NCBI RefSeq assembly: GCF_039691755.1
Contig: NZ_CP137552.1
Coordinates: 1,550,001 to 1,614,000, forward strand
Source of the DNA: Halomonas sp. Bachu 37
Lineage (GTDB): Bacteria; Pseudomonadota; Gammaproteobacteria; Pseudomonadales; Halomonadaceae
Direction of reading: 5' to 3'
DNA: 64,000 nt
The notes beneath the pieces were generated by a model. The model was not told where the DNA came from and did not search any database. It was given only the letters and a program-made list of their open reading frames with translations. A program made the translations under genes and the position numbers. Shown here in pieces: positions 57,201 to 64,000 of this stretch (within the stretch, counting starts at the first letter, position 1; each line of letters starts with the position of its first letter).

Positions 57201-57319
57201 CTCATGCCGAGGCACTGGTCGATCTCGGCTGCTTCCTCGCCCAAGGTTACGGTATTGCCCGGCCCATGCCTGCGGCGGACTTTCCTGTCTGGTTGGAAGA
57301 GTGGCAGGCTGCACAATAA
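54242..57319 (+). CDS. GAF-PAS-GAF-PAS-GGDEF-EAL c-di-GMP protein
   Basis: Soluble 1025-residue sensor combining c-di-GMP synthesis and breakdown domains. Rough layout: GAF 15-165, PAS 170-285, GAF 290-455, PAS 475-590, GGDEF 595-765, EAL 770-1020. The cyclase motif GGDEF is intact (677-681), but the RxxD inhibitory site is missing upstream of it. The EAL side is intact: EAL at 803-805, then NISPQHL, LEILES, DDFGTGYSSL, KVDRDF and EGVET. So it is likely an active phosphodiesterase and possibly a cyclase too. No membrane segments and no clear ribosome-binding site. Convergent with the next c-di-GMP gene, 22 bases apart. Confidence 0.94.
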   Translation: MQSPASATAETQRLLVLKRYTLNDRSRDPSLDRITRLAAMVCHTPYAAITMVEDDSQWLKSRYCDSDDKPFPQARFCRHVVGIRSFLELRDTRIDSDISPAISHSSEFPHIRFYAGMPLITPEGEALGVLCVFDVQPGRLSAIQRELIELLAEQVVTLLSQRCLLRTHKMMEKAGIGIWEMDAATRVTCWNSVIHDLYDLGPEYSRNLSKHLESYPPQDRERLLSALEQAVEFHHPFNDTYQMTSAKGVQRWVRITGFPIVANGRVEQLIGTLHDVTPRKKIESQLLQQQALERAIMRAQACFIDERDNTIAFDTLLNDILALTHSEYGFIGEIHRHPDQTPYMQTQALSDITWDQASREFYAQSMDGMVFSNLDTLFGHVMVHEQTVISNHPADDPRSQGLPAGHPPLKAFLGVPIHVDNELVAMLGLTNRPGGYDERLVSFLAPLLGSIGQLVNSLRVHRRHCLDQQAIARLSMVARKTSNGVLITDANGAIEWINEGFTRLSGYELDDAQGQQPVDLLLGPQTDKATTARIIDALQRQESFEEELLHYRKDGSTYWAHVSCNPLSPSDHPGGGFIALQSDISAAKAHADALYKVANLDELTGLPNLRLIHSQLRHLAQQADTRQIGLRVHVLDLDDFKRVNELLGHESADTVLRLMAERLTRAVDDNGLVGRLGGDEFVVILTEEEDAETPTSETLLAAIAPPFELSGQRLKLTTSLGVTRYPQDSADPDTLIRHAHQALYQAKRQGAGSVAIYDAAEELLIREQRQERLEIADALQRDEFQLFYQPQVDLKTRRVIGVEALIRWQHPQRGLLPPAAFLPLVAGCELEITLGEWVINAALKQLMRWKSSGIDVPVSINISPQHLLHPGFITQFQSLLESFPGLPPGLLALEILESATLDDTQAALAVLEECRRLRVDVALDDFGTGYSSLAYFRHLPVQLIKVDRDFVRDMLVNEDDKAIVESVVFLARKFSRAVLAEGVETMAHAEALVDLGCFLAQGYGIARPMPAADFPVWLEEWQAAQ

Positions 57320-57341
57320 TACGGCGACGACAGGCTTGGCC

Positions 57342-59357
57342 TCATTTACTCGCCTCCAGGGCATACTCCTCTCCCGGCATGGCTACCACGATCCCGTTCC
57401 TCCCCTGGTCCTTGGCCTCATAGCTGGCGCTGTCGGCACGGGACATCACGCTTTCTATACTCTGATCGTTATCATCGAAAGCAGTGAGACCGATACTCAA
57501 GGTCACCCGATACACCTGGCCATTCTGAGTTACGGAAATGTCCGCCACCGCCTGGCGTAGCGATTCCGCGATTTTCCTCGCTTGCCCCAGGGTACAACTG
57601 GGCAGTAGCACGGCGAACTCATCCCCACCCTGACGGGCCACATGATCGCTTCTGCGTACTTCCCAGGCCACTACCTGGGCGATACGGCGGAGCATCTCAT
57701 CGCCAAGAGCATGGCCGCCCTCATCATTGATGGGCTTGAAATGGTCAAGATCGAACAGCAGCAAGGCAGAAGGAGTGCTGGTCTTCTGGAAGTCCGCCAA
57801 GGCCTCTTCCAGTCGACGAATGAATCCCCGGCGATTCAATAGCCCCGTCAATGGATCATGCTCGGCTTCCCAGCGCTGGATGGCTTCCTGCTGGCGGCGC
57901 TCGGTAATATCCTTGACCATTCCCACCAGCCCCAGCGAATGGTCGCCTTGATTGACCATTACCGCTCGTGCATGCACCTCCAGCCATAAGGTCTCACCGT
58001 CCTCACGTACAAAGCGAAACTGGCGCAGGAACTCGCTTCCTGTCTTCAAGCTATGGCGCCACATGTCTACGGCCCCACCAAAATCATCGGGATGAATCTG
58101 CTTGCCCCATTTATCCGACTGTGCTGCCGCCTCTAGCCCCAAAAGCTCCAACAGTGCCGGGTTCATGTAGGTGATATTCCCTTCGAAATTGGCCACGAAC
58201 ATCCCCAGGGGAGTTGAGTTCAACACGGAATCCAGAAAGGCCTGACGCTCCTGGAGACTGGCCAACAGATTCTGACGCTCATCCTCCACGCGATTGAAGG
58301 TGTCCGACACCTGCCGCAGCTCCATCATGGCGGTATCCAGGTCCACCTTGTCACGCTTGCCCTTCCCCACTTCACCGATCTGGGCTTCCAAGTGTCGTAG
58401 GGGCAACAGCATTTCGTGTATCAACCACCACAGTAGCGGCAGCATGAGCAAAGCCAGGCAGACCCATACCCACCATAATTTGCGAATGAAACCACCCAAC
58501 GGCTCCTGAGCTTGCTCCATGGGCAGAAACAAGCCGACGATCCAATCCGCCGGCCATATCTGAGCGTAGGATTGCAATCCCACTCGGCCATTCAGTAGCG
58601 GGCCGATAGCCTCTCCCGTCCAGCCATCGAGCGCCTGGTCCAGCCAGGGATTGATGGCTGCGGTCGGGACATCCTGCATGATCAGCGAACGATCGGGATG
58701 GTGCAGAATCTTACCGGATGCCGTGGTGACCCCCGCATATCCTTCGTTGCCCAGGCGGATACGCGACAGCCGGTCGAACAAGCCGCTACTATCGAGACTT
58801 ACCAGCCCCCCGACGAAACCGGAAAATTCACCCTGCTCATTATTGCGGGGGGCACCCACCAACACCATCGGCATGCCGCTGGCTCGCCCCACAAAAGGCT
58901 CGCTGACATAGGGCTGGAGTGTCCCGCGCATCATCTGGAAATATTCCAGGCTTGAAGTCGATAGACCCACTCGCCCTTCCACTACCGGCCAGTCAGCGAG
59001 AATGCGTCCCTCGGCATCTCCTATCACTATGCCTTCGAACCACTCCAGCAACGGTGCATGACGACTCAATTCGGTTCGCAACCAGCCTGGGTCGTCTCTA
59101 GGACCCAGCGAATTGGCCAGTTGCTCCATGGCTCGTATCCGATTTTCCATTTGCTGGGTGACTTCATCCGCCACCAGCGTGGATTCGTAGCGTAGATGCG
59201 CGAGATTGGTTTCATGCACCAGCGACTTGCCGAATTGCCACGCCATGCCCAGTACCAGAGCTACCACCAGCAACCAGGTAAACGCCAGCCCCAATAGAAG
59301 CCGACCTTGAAGCGTGGAAAAGAGGTGAAAGAACCTTACGCCACGATTAAAGCGCAC
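57342..59357 (-). CDS. Membrane diguanylate cyclase (Cache-HAMP-PAS-GGDEF)
   Basis: 671 residues, GTG start at 59357 with AAAGGA upstream. A first membrane helix (about 20-42) and a second (about 290-312) flank a periplasmic Cache-type sensor; a HAMP linker, PAS (about 385-500) and GGDEF (about 505-665) follow. The catalytic motif GGDEF at 577-581 is intact and is preceded by the inhibitory I-site RRSD (568-571), so product feedback is likely. It should make c-di-GMP in response to a periplasmic ligand. Convergent with the GGDEF-EAL gene, whose EAL domain could oppose it. Confidence 0.94.
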   Translation of the reverse strand: MRFNRGVRFFHLFSTLQGRLLLGLAFTWLLVVALVLGMAWQFGKSLVHETNLAHLRYESTLVADEVTQQMENRIRAMEQLANSLGPRDDPGWLRTELSRHAPLLEWFEGIVIGDAEGRILADWPVVEGRVGLSTSSLEYFQMMRGTLQPYVSEPFVGRASGMPMVLVGAPRNNEQGEFSGFVGGLVSLDSSGLFDRLSRIRLGNEGYAGVTTASGKILHHPDRSLIMQDVPTAAINPWLDQALDGWTGEAIGPLLNGRVGLQSYAQIWPADWIVGLFLPMEQAQEPLGGFIRKLWWVWVCLALLMLPLLWWLIHEMLLPLRHLEAQIGEVGKGKRDKVDLDTAMMELRQVSDTFNRVEDERQNLLASLQERQAFLDSVLNSTPLGMFVANFEGNITYMNPALLELLGLEAAAQSDKWGKQIHPDDFGGAVDMWRHSLKTGSEFLRQFRFVREDGETLWLEVHARAVMVNQGDHSLGLVGMVKDITERRQQEAIQRWEAEHDPLTGLLNRRGFIRRLEEALADFQKTSTPSALLLFDLDHFKPINDEGGHALGDEMLRRIAQVVAWEVRRSDHVARQGGDEFAVLLPSCTLGQARKIAESLRQAVADISVTQNGQVYRVTLSIGLTAFDDNDQSIESVMSRADSASYEAKDQGRNGIVVAMPGEEYALEASK

Positions 59358-59662
59358 GGGCTATCCTTTTGGATCACAAATTGTCCTTTCGCCAATATAG
59401 AAAAGCTCCTCATTTTCAGGAGACGTCACTCCAACGAGATTATCGCACACATTCTATTTCATACCCTGCCTTGTACTCTATCTCATACGTTAACTTGGAA
59501 TCTCCTAATAGCCCGCCATAACCAATGGGCCGACAAGATCGTCTATCAACGCTTTGATACACATCACGGCTTGCGGCCACTAAAAAGCCGGCCCACTAAG
59601 GGCCGGCTTATCTTTACAACAGGTACTATCCGTAACGCTGTTCCAATCGGTTTTTAACCGAA
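59358..59662. other. Intergenic region between the cyclase and porin genes
   Basis: About 305 bases, more AT-rich than the neighbours. It holds the presumed promoter of the cyclase gene (minus strand would read out of its right side) and the porin terminator at 59581-59608. No conserved coding frame: a 116-codon plus-strand frame here has no recognisable features and overlaps the cyclase 5' end. Confidence 0.5.
59581..59608 (-). terminator. Intrinsic terminator of the porin gene
   Basis: Perfect nine-pair GC-rich stem (59586-59594 with 59600-59608), five-base loop, then a run of T on the minus strand (59582-59586). It lies 54 bases after the porin stop. Confidence 0.9.
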
Positions 59663-60769
59663 TTAGAACATGTAACGTGCGCCAGTGATCCAGTACACGT
59701 CATCGGTCAGGTCACCGAGGGTGACGTCACGGTCCAGAGTCGGCGCGTCAGCATCCTGAACTTCCGCGAAGACGTTGAAGTTGCTGGACACGGTGTAGTA
59801 CGCACCAGCGGCCCAAGAATCACGGCTACCAGCATCATCCAAGTCAACGTTGTAGTAGTCAACGTTGAAGGCCCACTGGCCGGTGGCGTAAGAAGCACCT
59901 ATACCCCAAGTGTCATAGCCGTTCTTGGAAACACCAGCGGCATTGTCTGCTCGGTCGTCGTTGTTATCACGAGTTTCGTAACCCAGACGCGCGGAGAAGG
60001 CATCGGTGAAAGCGTAGGCAGCAGTCGCGCCGTACAGCATTTCATCATTGCTATTACCGCCAGCTTCTTCCACATCGTCAACAAAGCCAAGGCCGAGGGT
60101 CAACGGGCCGGTGGCGTAACGCACACCACCCTGTGCAGCAACGGTGGTATCCTCATCCACTGCATCCTGGTTATTGGTTACGTTACCATCTGCATCCGTG
60201 GTTTCAGCGAAAGTAGTGCCACGGTTACTGTAGTGTTTAGCCTGCAGGAAGGCGGTGAAGCCGGACATTTCAGGAGTATAGTAACCGATGGAGTCGCCAC
60301 GCGACTGTGTCGGGTGACCCGCAAATTCCAGGCCGCGATCGATGTAAACATCGAACGGCAGGGAAACGAATTGATTGTAAAAAGCATCGAAGTTACCGGC
60401 CTGGATAGTACCGAACTGCTTGCTCTTCAAGCCGAGGTAGCTTTGACGCGTTTCATGAAAAGCATCAAAACGATTATCGTCACCATCAGCACGGAAACGC
60501 CATTCCAGACGACCGAAACCGGTCAGATCGGAGGTGATGTCGTGGGTAAGGTTCAAGCCGAGACGGGAGTAGGCGTCGACGAAATCAGCATCGGCATTAC
60601 GCTCGACACCAGTATCGGTGTACTCAGAACCGCCACCGGCGATACCCAGAGCGATACGGCCATAGATGTCCAGCTTGGTGCCGTCCTGGTCATAAACGGT
60701 AGCAGCTTGAGCGGCGGCGGTAGCGCCCATGGCACCGACGATAGCAGTCGCTAAAAGTGTCTTTTTCAT
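59663..60769 (-). CDS. General (Gram-negative type) outer-membrane porin
   Basis: Trimeric beta-barrel porin, 368 residues. The signal peptide MKKTLLATAIVGAMGATAAA ends near AQA. The mature start VYDQDGTKLDIYGRIALG is typical, FGTIQAGNFDAFYNQ resembles the constriction-loop region, and the C-terminus ends in Phe (GARYMF), the BAM-recognition signature. Very rich in Asp and Glu, as expected for a halophile surface protein. AAGGAAA lies six bases before the ATG. A long structured leader precedes it. Substrate preference cannot be read from sequence. Confidence 0.95.
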   Translation of the reverse strand: MKKTLLATAIVGAMGATAAAQAATVYDQDGTKLDIYGRIALGIAGGGSEYTDTGVERNADADFVDAYSRLGLNLTHDITSDLTGFGRLEWRFRADGDDNRFDAFHETRQSYLGLKSKQFGTIQAGNFDAFYNQFVSLPFDVYIDRGLEFAGHPTQSRGDSIGYYTPEMSGFTAFLQAKHYSNRGTTFAETTDADGNVTNNQDAVDEDTTVAAQGGVRYATGPLTLGLGFVDDVEEAGGNSNDEMLYGATAAYAFTDAFSARLGYETRDNNDDRADNAAGVSKNGYDTWGIGASYATGQWAFNVDYYNVDLDDAGSRDSWAAGAYYTVSSNFNVFAEVQDADAPTLDRDVTLGDLTDDVYWITGARYMF

Positions 60770-60810
60770 GTTGAGTTTCCTTAACTAGCTTACTGTTTCG
60801 ATCGTTTCCA

Positions 60811-60915
60811 CATATCGTTTGGCGATATGCAGTCGGCTTGCCGGGCATGCTCTTTACGCCACTCTCCGGTTTTTCCCGGTGATGTGTGACATGTCCTCAA
60901 CGAAGCCTTGTTATA
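60811..60915 (-). promoter_or_regulatory. Porin promoter candidate and palindromic leader element
   Basis: A perfect inverted repeat CATATCG-TTTGG-CGATATG (60811-60829) lies 42-60 bases upstream of the porin ATG. Further up, TATAAC (60910-60915, minus strand) is a fair -10 with a weak -35 17 bases away, giving a leader of about 134 bases. The palindrome could be an RNA hairpin or an operator. Both points are inference. Confidence 0.5.
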
Positions 60916-61031
60916 GTCCAATGCTCGCAGGTCAAACTCTATACTGGGATTCCAGGGAACGCAATAGAAAAAAACACTGTTTTCTTACGTTCTGGCCCCC
61001 TTTCCAGGAACCAACAGACTTATTGCCGGTC

Positions 61032-61868
61032 TCAGCGCCCTTTGAATTTCTGCTGGAGCGCCGAAAGTTTCGCTTCCAGCGTCTGCTCGGAAGGTGACTC
61101 CTCGCCTATCGCCACTGGCTTTCGTGAATAATGTTCCCGTGTAGAATCGCCAGCGCCCCGGTGCTCGTGCCCAGAGGTTTCCTGCACAGGAGTCTCATGC
61201 ATGGAAGCTTTTTGCCTAGTGGTCTTCTCCGCCCGAGAAGTCCGGGTTACCTGCCACTTCGGCTGCTCCGCCCCCTTTGGCTTGGCGGCAGCGGTCTTGC
61301 CGTCACGACGCTGGGTCTGCTCTCGTTTTTCCGCCGCGTGGCGTGCCGCTTCCTTGTCCACCTTTCCGGCGGGACGCCCCTCCAGGTCGATTCGCTCGGC
61401 GCCTTCTTTCACGGCTTTAAGATAACGGGGCAAGTTGACGTAATTAGCCAAGGTACGCCGGATCAACTTTTTCGACCAGGGCTCATGTAGCGCCAGGTCC
61501 TCGTGGATACCCACTTTCAGCGGACGGGTGTGGCCCTTGAAGAACGCCTGGGGATAGCGCTCGTACCATTGGCTCAGTAAGGCGTGGGGGGAAGGAGTCG
61601 TTGCCGCGGCAGGCTCGGGGGCAGGCGGAGGGGGAACAGAGATAGCCGTTGCATCGGTTGTCACCTCGGGGTCGATAGTCCCTGCCTCATGCTTGAATTC
61701 ATGCTGCCTGGCTGTATGCGTCTCGACTTCGAACTGCTCCGACTGGGAGCGCTCCTGCAGTCGATGCTTGAGAGCGGTGTTCTCCCGCCGCAGGTCATGT
61801 AGTTCGGCATATGCCTCGTCAAGACGTCGCTCCAGGTCATCCAGCAAGTACAGTATGTTATGGGTCAT
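61032..61868 (-). CDS. ProQ/FinO-domain RNA-binding protein with N-terminal coiled coil
   Basis: 278 residues. The central ProQ/FinO domain (about 95-175) reads WYERYPQAFFKGHTRPLKVG, then LIRRTLANYVNLPRYLKAV and GAERIDLEGRPAGKVDKEAA, the parts that bind structured RNA. The N-terminal ~45 residues form a coiled coil (DDLERRLDEAYAELHDLRRE), a Pro/Ala-rich linker follows, and the C-terminal third is basic and disordered, ending in KFKGR. E. coli ProQ has the domain at the N-terminus without a coiled coil, so this is a different branch. A small-RNA chaperone role is likely but unproven. Confidence 0.85.
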   Translation of the reverse strand: MTHNILYLLDDLERRLDEAYAELHDLRRENTALKHRLQERSQSEQFEVETHTARQHEFKHEAGTIDPEVTTDATAISVPPPPAPEPAAATTPSPHALLSQWYERYPQAFFKGHTRPLKVGIHEDLALHEPWSKKLIRRTLANYVNLPRYLKAVKEGAERIDLEGRPAGKVDKEAARHAAEKREQTQRRDGKTAAAKPKGAEQPKWQVTRTSRAEKTTRQKASMHETPVQETSGHEHRGAGDSTREHYSRKPVAIGEESPSEQTLEAKLSALQQKFKGR

Positions 61869-61893
61869 CGCCGTTCCCTCTCCTTGATCCTGC

Positions 61894-62439
61894 CTAGCGC
61901 GACGGGTCGGTGCGCTCGTAGATCACGAAATCATAACAGAGCTGCCCTTCTGCGGGATTGCCCGCCACACGCTGGGCTTCTCGCCATTGCAATGGATCGA
62001 TCGGCGGGAAATAGGCATCACCGTCGACGTCAGCATCCACCTCGGTAACATAGAGTCGCTGTGCATGAGGTAGTGTATGTTGAAAGATCTCCCCCCCGCC
62101 TATGACCATGATTTCTTCGGCGGCGTCGATGGTGGCCTGTTGATCGGCCAAGGCCATGGCCGCATCAAGGTCGTGGAACACCCGTGTACCGGGAGCTTGG
62201 AAATCGGTGTCCGTGGTCACCACGATGTTGAGCCGTCCGGGAAGCGCCCTGCCAATGGAGACGAATGTTTTCCTTCCCATGATCATGGGCTTGCCCTGAG
62301 TCATACGCTTGAAGAACTTGAGATCCTCGGGCAGATACCAAGGCAGCTTGCCATCCACGCCGATAACCCGGTTACGCGACATGGCGACGATCATGGCGAT
62401 AGGCACCAAAGTATCGGCGCTGGAAGTTTTCTGGTTCAT
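61894..62439 (-). CDS. folA: Dihydrofolate reductase
   Basis: Reduces dihydrofolate to tetrahydrofolate with [43 protein letters not shown] and [20 protein letters not shown] are the standard DHFR runs. 181 residues, slightly long (E. coli 159) at the N-terminus. Its ATG overlaps the thyA stop (ATGA), the usual thyA-folA pairing that couples dTMP synthesis to folate recycling. Confidence 0.97.
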   Translation of the reverse strand: MNQKTSSADTLVPIAMIVAMSRNRVIGVDGKLPWYLPEDLKFFKRMTQGKPMIMGRKTFVSIGRALPGRLNIVVTTDTDFQAPGTRVFHDLDAAMALADQQATIDAAEEIMVIGGGEIFQHTLPHAQRLYVTEVDADVDGDAYFPPIDPLQWREAQRVAGNPAEGQLCYDFVIYERTDPSR

Positions 62440-63257
62440 ACCGCCACCTTGGCCTTGATATGAGGATGGGGGTCGTAGTCGAGGATATTGATATCCTCGA
62501 AACGAAAGTCGGTCACGTCTTCAGCGCTGCCGCAAAGCTCGAGGCGAGGCGGCGCCTTCGGAGTACGAGAGAGCTGCACTTGCGCCTGCTCCAGGTGATT
62601 ATTGTAGAGGTGCGCATCGCCCAAGGTGTGAACGAACTCTCCCGGCTCGAGCCCGGTGACCTTCGCCACCATGCTCAGCAGCAGCGCATAGCTGGCGATA
62701 TTGAAGGGAACCCCCAGGAAGATATCCGCGCTGCGCTGGTAGAGCTGGCAGGAGAGTTTGCCCTTCGCCACGTAGAACTGGAACAGGCAATGGCACGGCG
62801 GCAGCTGCATATCGTCGACCTGGGCCGGGTTCCAGGCGGAAACGATCAAGCGGCGCGACTGGGGATTGTGGCGAATCTGCTCTATCACCTTGGCGATCTG
62901 ATCGACGTGGCCGCCCTTGGGGTCCGGCCAGCTACGCCACTGATAACCGTAGACCGGCCCCAGTTCACCATTCGCATCGGCCCACTCGTCCCAGATACGC
63001 ACACCGTTTTCCTGCAGGTAGGCAATATTGGTATCGCCGCGCAGAAACCACAGTAGCTCATGGATGATGGAGCGTAAATGCAGCTTCTTGGTGGTCAGCA
63101 GCGGAAATCCCCGGCCCAGATCGAAGCGCATCTGGTAGCCAAAGATCGACCGCGTACCCACTCCCGTGCGGTCGCCACGTTCGACACCGTGCTCGAGCAC
63201 GGTACGCATCAAATCCAGGTAGGGTTGCTCCAGGGCAGGCGAGTTATCAGCGATCAC
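62436..63257 (-). CDS. thyA: Thymidylate synthase ThyA
   Basis: Converts dUMP to dTMP using methylene-tetrahydrofolate. The active-site Cys lies in [37 protein letters not shown]-type [20 protein letters not shown] and PYNIAS-type [11 protein letters not shown] are conserved. 273 residues. It starts after lgt on the same strand, with 36 bases between, and overlaps folA. Confidence 0.97.
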   Translation of the reverse strand: MIADNSPALEQPYLDLMRTVLEHGVERGDRTGVGTRSIFGYQMRFDLGRGFPLLTTKKLHLRSIIHELLWFLRGDTNIAYLQENGVRIWDEWADANGELGPVYGYQWRSWPDPKGGHVDQIAKVIEQIRHNPQSRRLIVSAWNPAQVDDMQLPPCHCLFQFYVAKGKLSCQLYQRSADIFLGVPFNIASYALLLSMVAKVTGLEPGEFVHTLGDAHLYNNHLEQAQVQLSRTPKAPPRLELCGSAEDVTDFRFEDINILDYDPHPHIKAKVAV

Positions 63258-63293
63258 GAGGCATCCACAAAAAATTGGTGGTCGGTATTGCGG

Positions 63294-64000
63294 CTAGTTT
63301 ACGCTGCCTGTCCCGGGACGGCCATCGACAGGCTGCTTTCGAGACCAGACTACTAAAGCCAAACCCAGGGCGATCATCGGCAGCGTCAGCAGCATGCCCA
63401 TCGTTAGCCAGCCGAAGGCGATGAAGCCGATATGGGCATCTGGCAGGCGCACGAACTCGACCATGAAGCGGAACAAGCCGTAGAGAAGGAGAAACAGCCC
63501 CGACACTAGACCACGTGCGCGCGGCTTGGCACTCACCCACCACAGGATAACGAACAGGACGAGCCCTTCCAGCAGCGCTTCGTAAAGGGCCGAAGGGTGA
63601 CGGGGCTGGGGTCCCATGCCCGGAAACGGCATCCCCCAGGGCAGATCGGTCACCCGCCCAGGAAGCTCCCTATTGATGAAGTTGCCGATCCGGCCCGCAC
63701 CCAAACCAATCGGCACCAGCGGCGCGATGAAATCGGTCAGGGTAAAGAAGGCCAGATGCTTCTTGCGGGCGAAATAAAACGTGGCCAGCAACACGCCAAG
63801 CAACCCGCCATGGAAGCTCATGCCACCATCCCAGATACGCACGATCCACAGCGGATCGGCGAGCCACTGCTCCAAGCCATAGAACAAGGCATAGCCCAGG
63901 CGGCCGCCGGCTACCACCCCGATGGCGGTATAGAACAGAAAGTCGCCGATGTCTTCACTGGTCAGGCCGATGCGCGGCGCACGCCGACAGCCAAGCCACC
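63294..64000 (-). CDS. lgt: Prolipoprotein diacylglyceryl transferase Lgt (N-terminus cut by window edge)
   Basis: Inner-membrane enzyme that attaches diacylglycerol to the lipobox Cys of lipoproteins. From the window edge the frame reads [20 protein letters not shown] and then [10 protein letters not shown], the conserved start of the Lgt core. [15 protein letters not shown] and [19 protein letters not shown] hold the catalytic His/Arg region; [17 protein letters not shown] is the next signature. The N-terminal ~40-50 residues and the start lie outside. It precedes thyA, as in many gammaproteobacteria. Confidence 0.95.
   Translation of the reverse strand, partial: WLGCRRAPRIGLTSEDIGDFLFYTAIGVVAGGRLGYALFYGLEQWLADPLWIVRIWDGGMSFHGGLLGVLLATFYFARKKHLAFFTLTDFIAPLVPIGLGAGRIGNFINRELPGRVTDLPWGMPFPGMGPQPRHPSALYEALLEGLVLFVILWWVSAKPRARGLVSGLFLLLYGLFRFMVEFVRLPDAHIGFIAFGWLTMGMLLTLPMIALGLALVVWSRKQPVDGRPGTGSVN

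Noticed and set aside
59307..59657. Plus-strand 116-codon frame between the cyclase and porin genes
   Set aside because: Overlaps the cyclase 5' end and runs through the porin terminator hairpin; no family features.

Overview
The window looks like chromosome from a halophilic gammaproteobacterium of the Halomonas group (Halomonadaceae). This rests on gene content and order, not on a database search. The GC-rich housekeeping blocks follow gammaproteobacterial order: nnrDE-tsaE-amiB-mutL-miaA-hfq-hflX-hflK, orn/rsgA, an rhdA-like gene next to psd, and nudF-yqiB-cpdA. A fused-subunit Mrp Na+/H+ antiporter and a Leu-codon leader before leuA fit a halophile of this lineage. Both ends cut a gene: hflK at the left and lgt at the right.

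Left part (1-16950): a long minus-strand cluster runs nnrDE, tsaE, amiB, mutL, miaA, hfq, hflX, hflK (metabolite repair, t6A and i6A tRNA modification, cell separation, mismatch repair, sRNA chaperone, ribosome rescue, FtsH control). queG, orn, rsgA, an rhdA-type sulfurtransferase and psd follow. Next is the complete EF-P module: efp and epmA with touching ends on the minus strand, and epmB divergent.

Middle part (17000-34400): a small four-helix membrane protein and a periplasmic PQQ dehydrogenase form an SldBA-like pair that ends in a strong hairpin terminator. leuA is preceded by a 19-residue leader peptide with seven leucine codons, six of them CTA, and by a terminator-like attenuator. 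A voltage-gated cation channel gene is divergent from a six-gene Mrp operon (mrpAB fused, C, D, E, F, G), which suggests a Na+ efflux and re-entry circuit. serB, parC and parE follow.

Right part (34400-64000): pgi, cmoA-cmoB, a YugP-type metalloprotease, an App1-type phosphatase coupled to a DJ-1/PfpI protein, cysDN, cpdA-yqiB-nudF, a TPR lipoprotein-like secreted protein, greB overlapping rsmC tail to tail, cmoM, an amidase with an unknown partner gene, and mepA. The 51300-53900 stretch is the only clearly accessory patch: a frameshifted alpha/beta hydrolase lies just downstream of a 1225-bp IS3-family element, beside tRNA-Arg(CCU). Two convergent c-di-GMP genes, a porin with a structured leader, a ProQ-domain protein with an N-terminal coiled coil, folA-thyA and lgt complete the window.

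A recurring theme is decoding quality: tsaE, miaA, queG, cmoA, cmoB, cmoM, rsmC, efp/epmA/epmB, hflX and rsgA all act on tRNA or ribosomes. I saw no CRISPR array, prophage or rRNA. The items most worth follow-up are the leu leader, the channel/Mrp pair, the split SldBA-like dehydrogenase and the frameshifted hydrolase.
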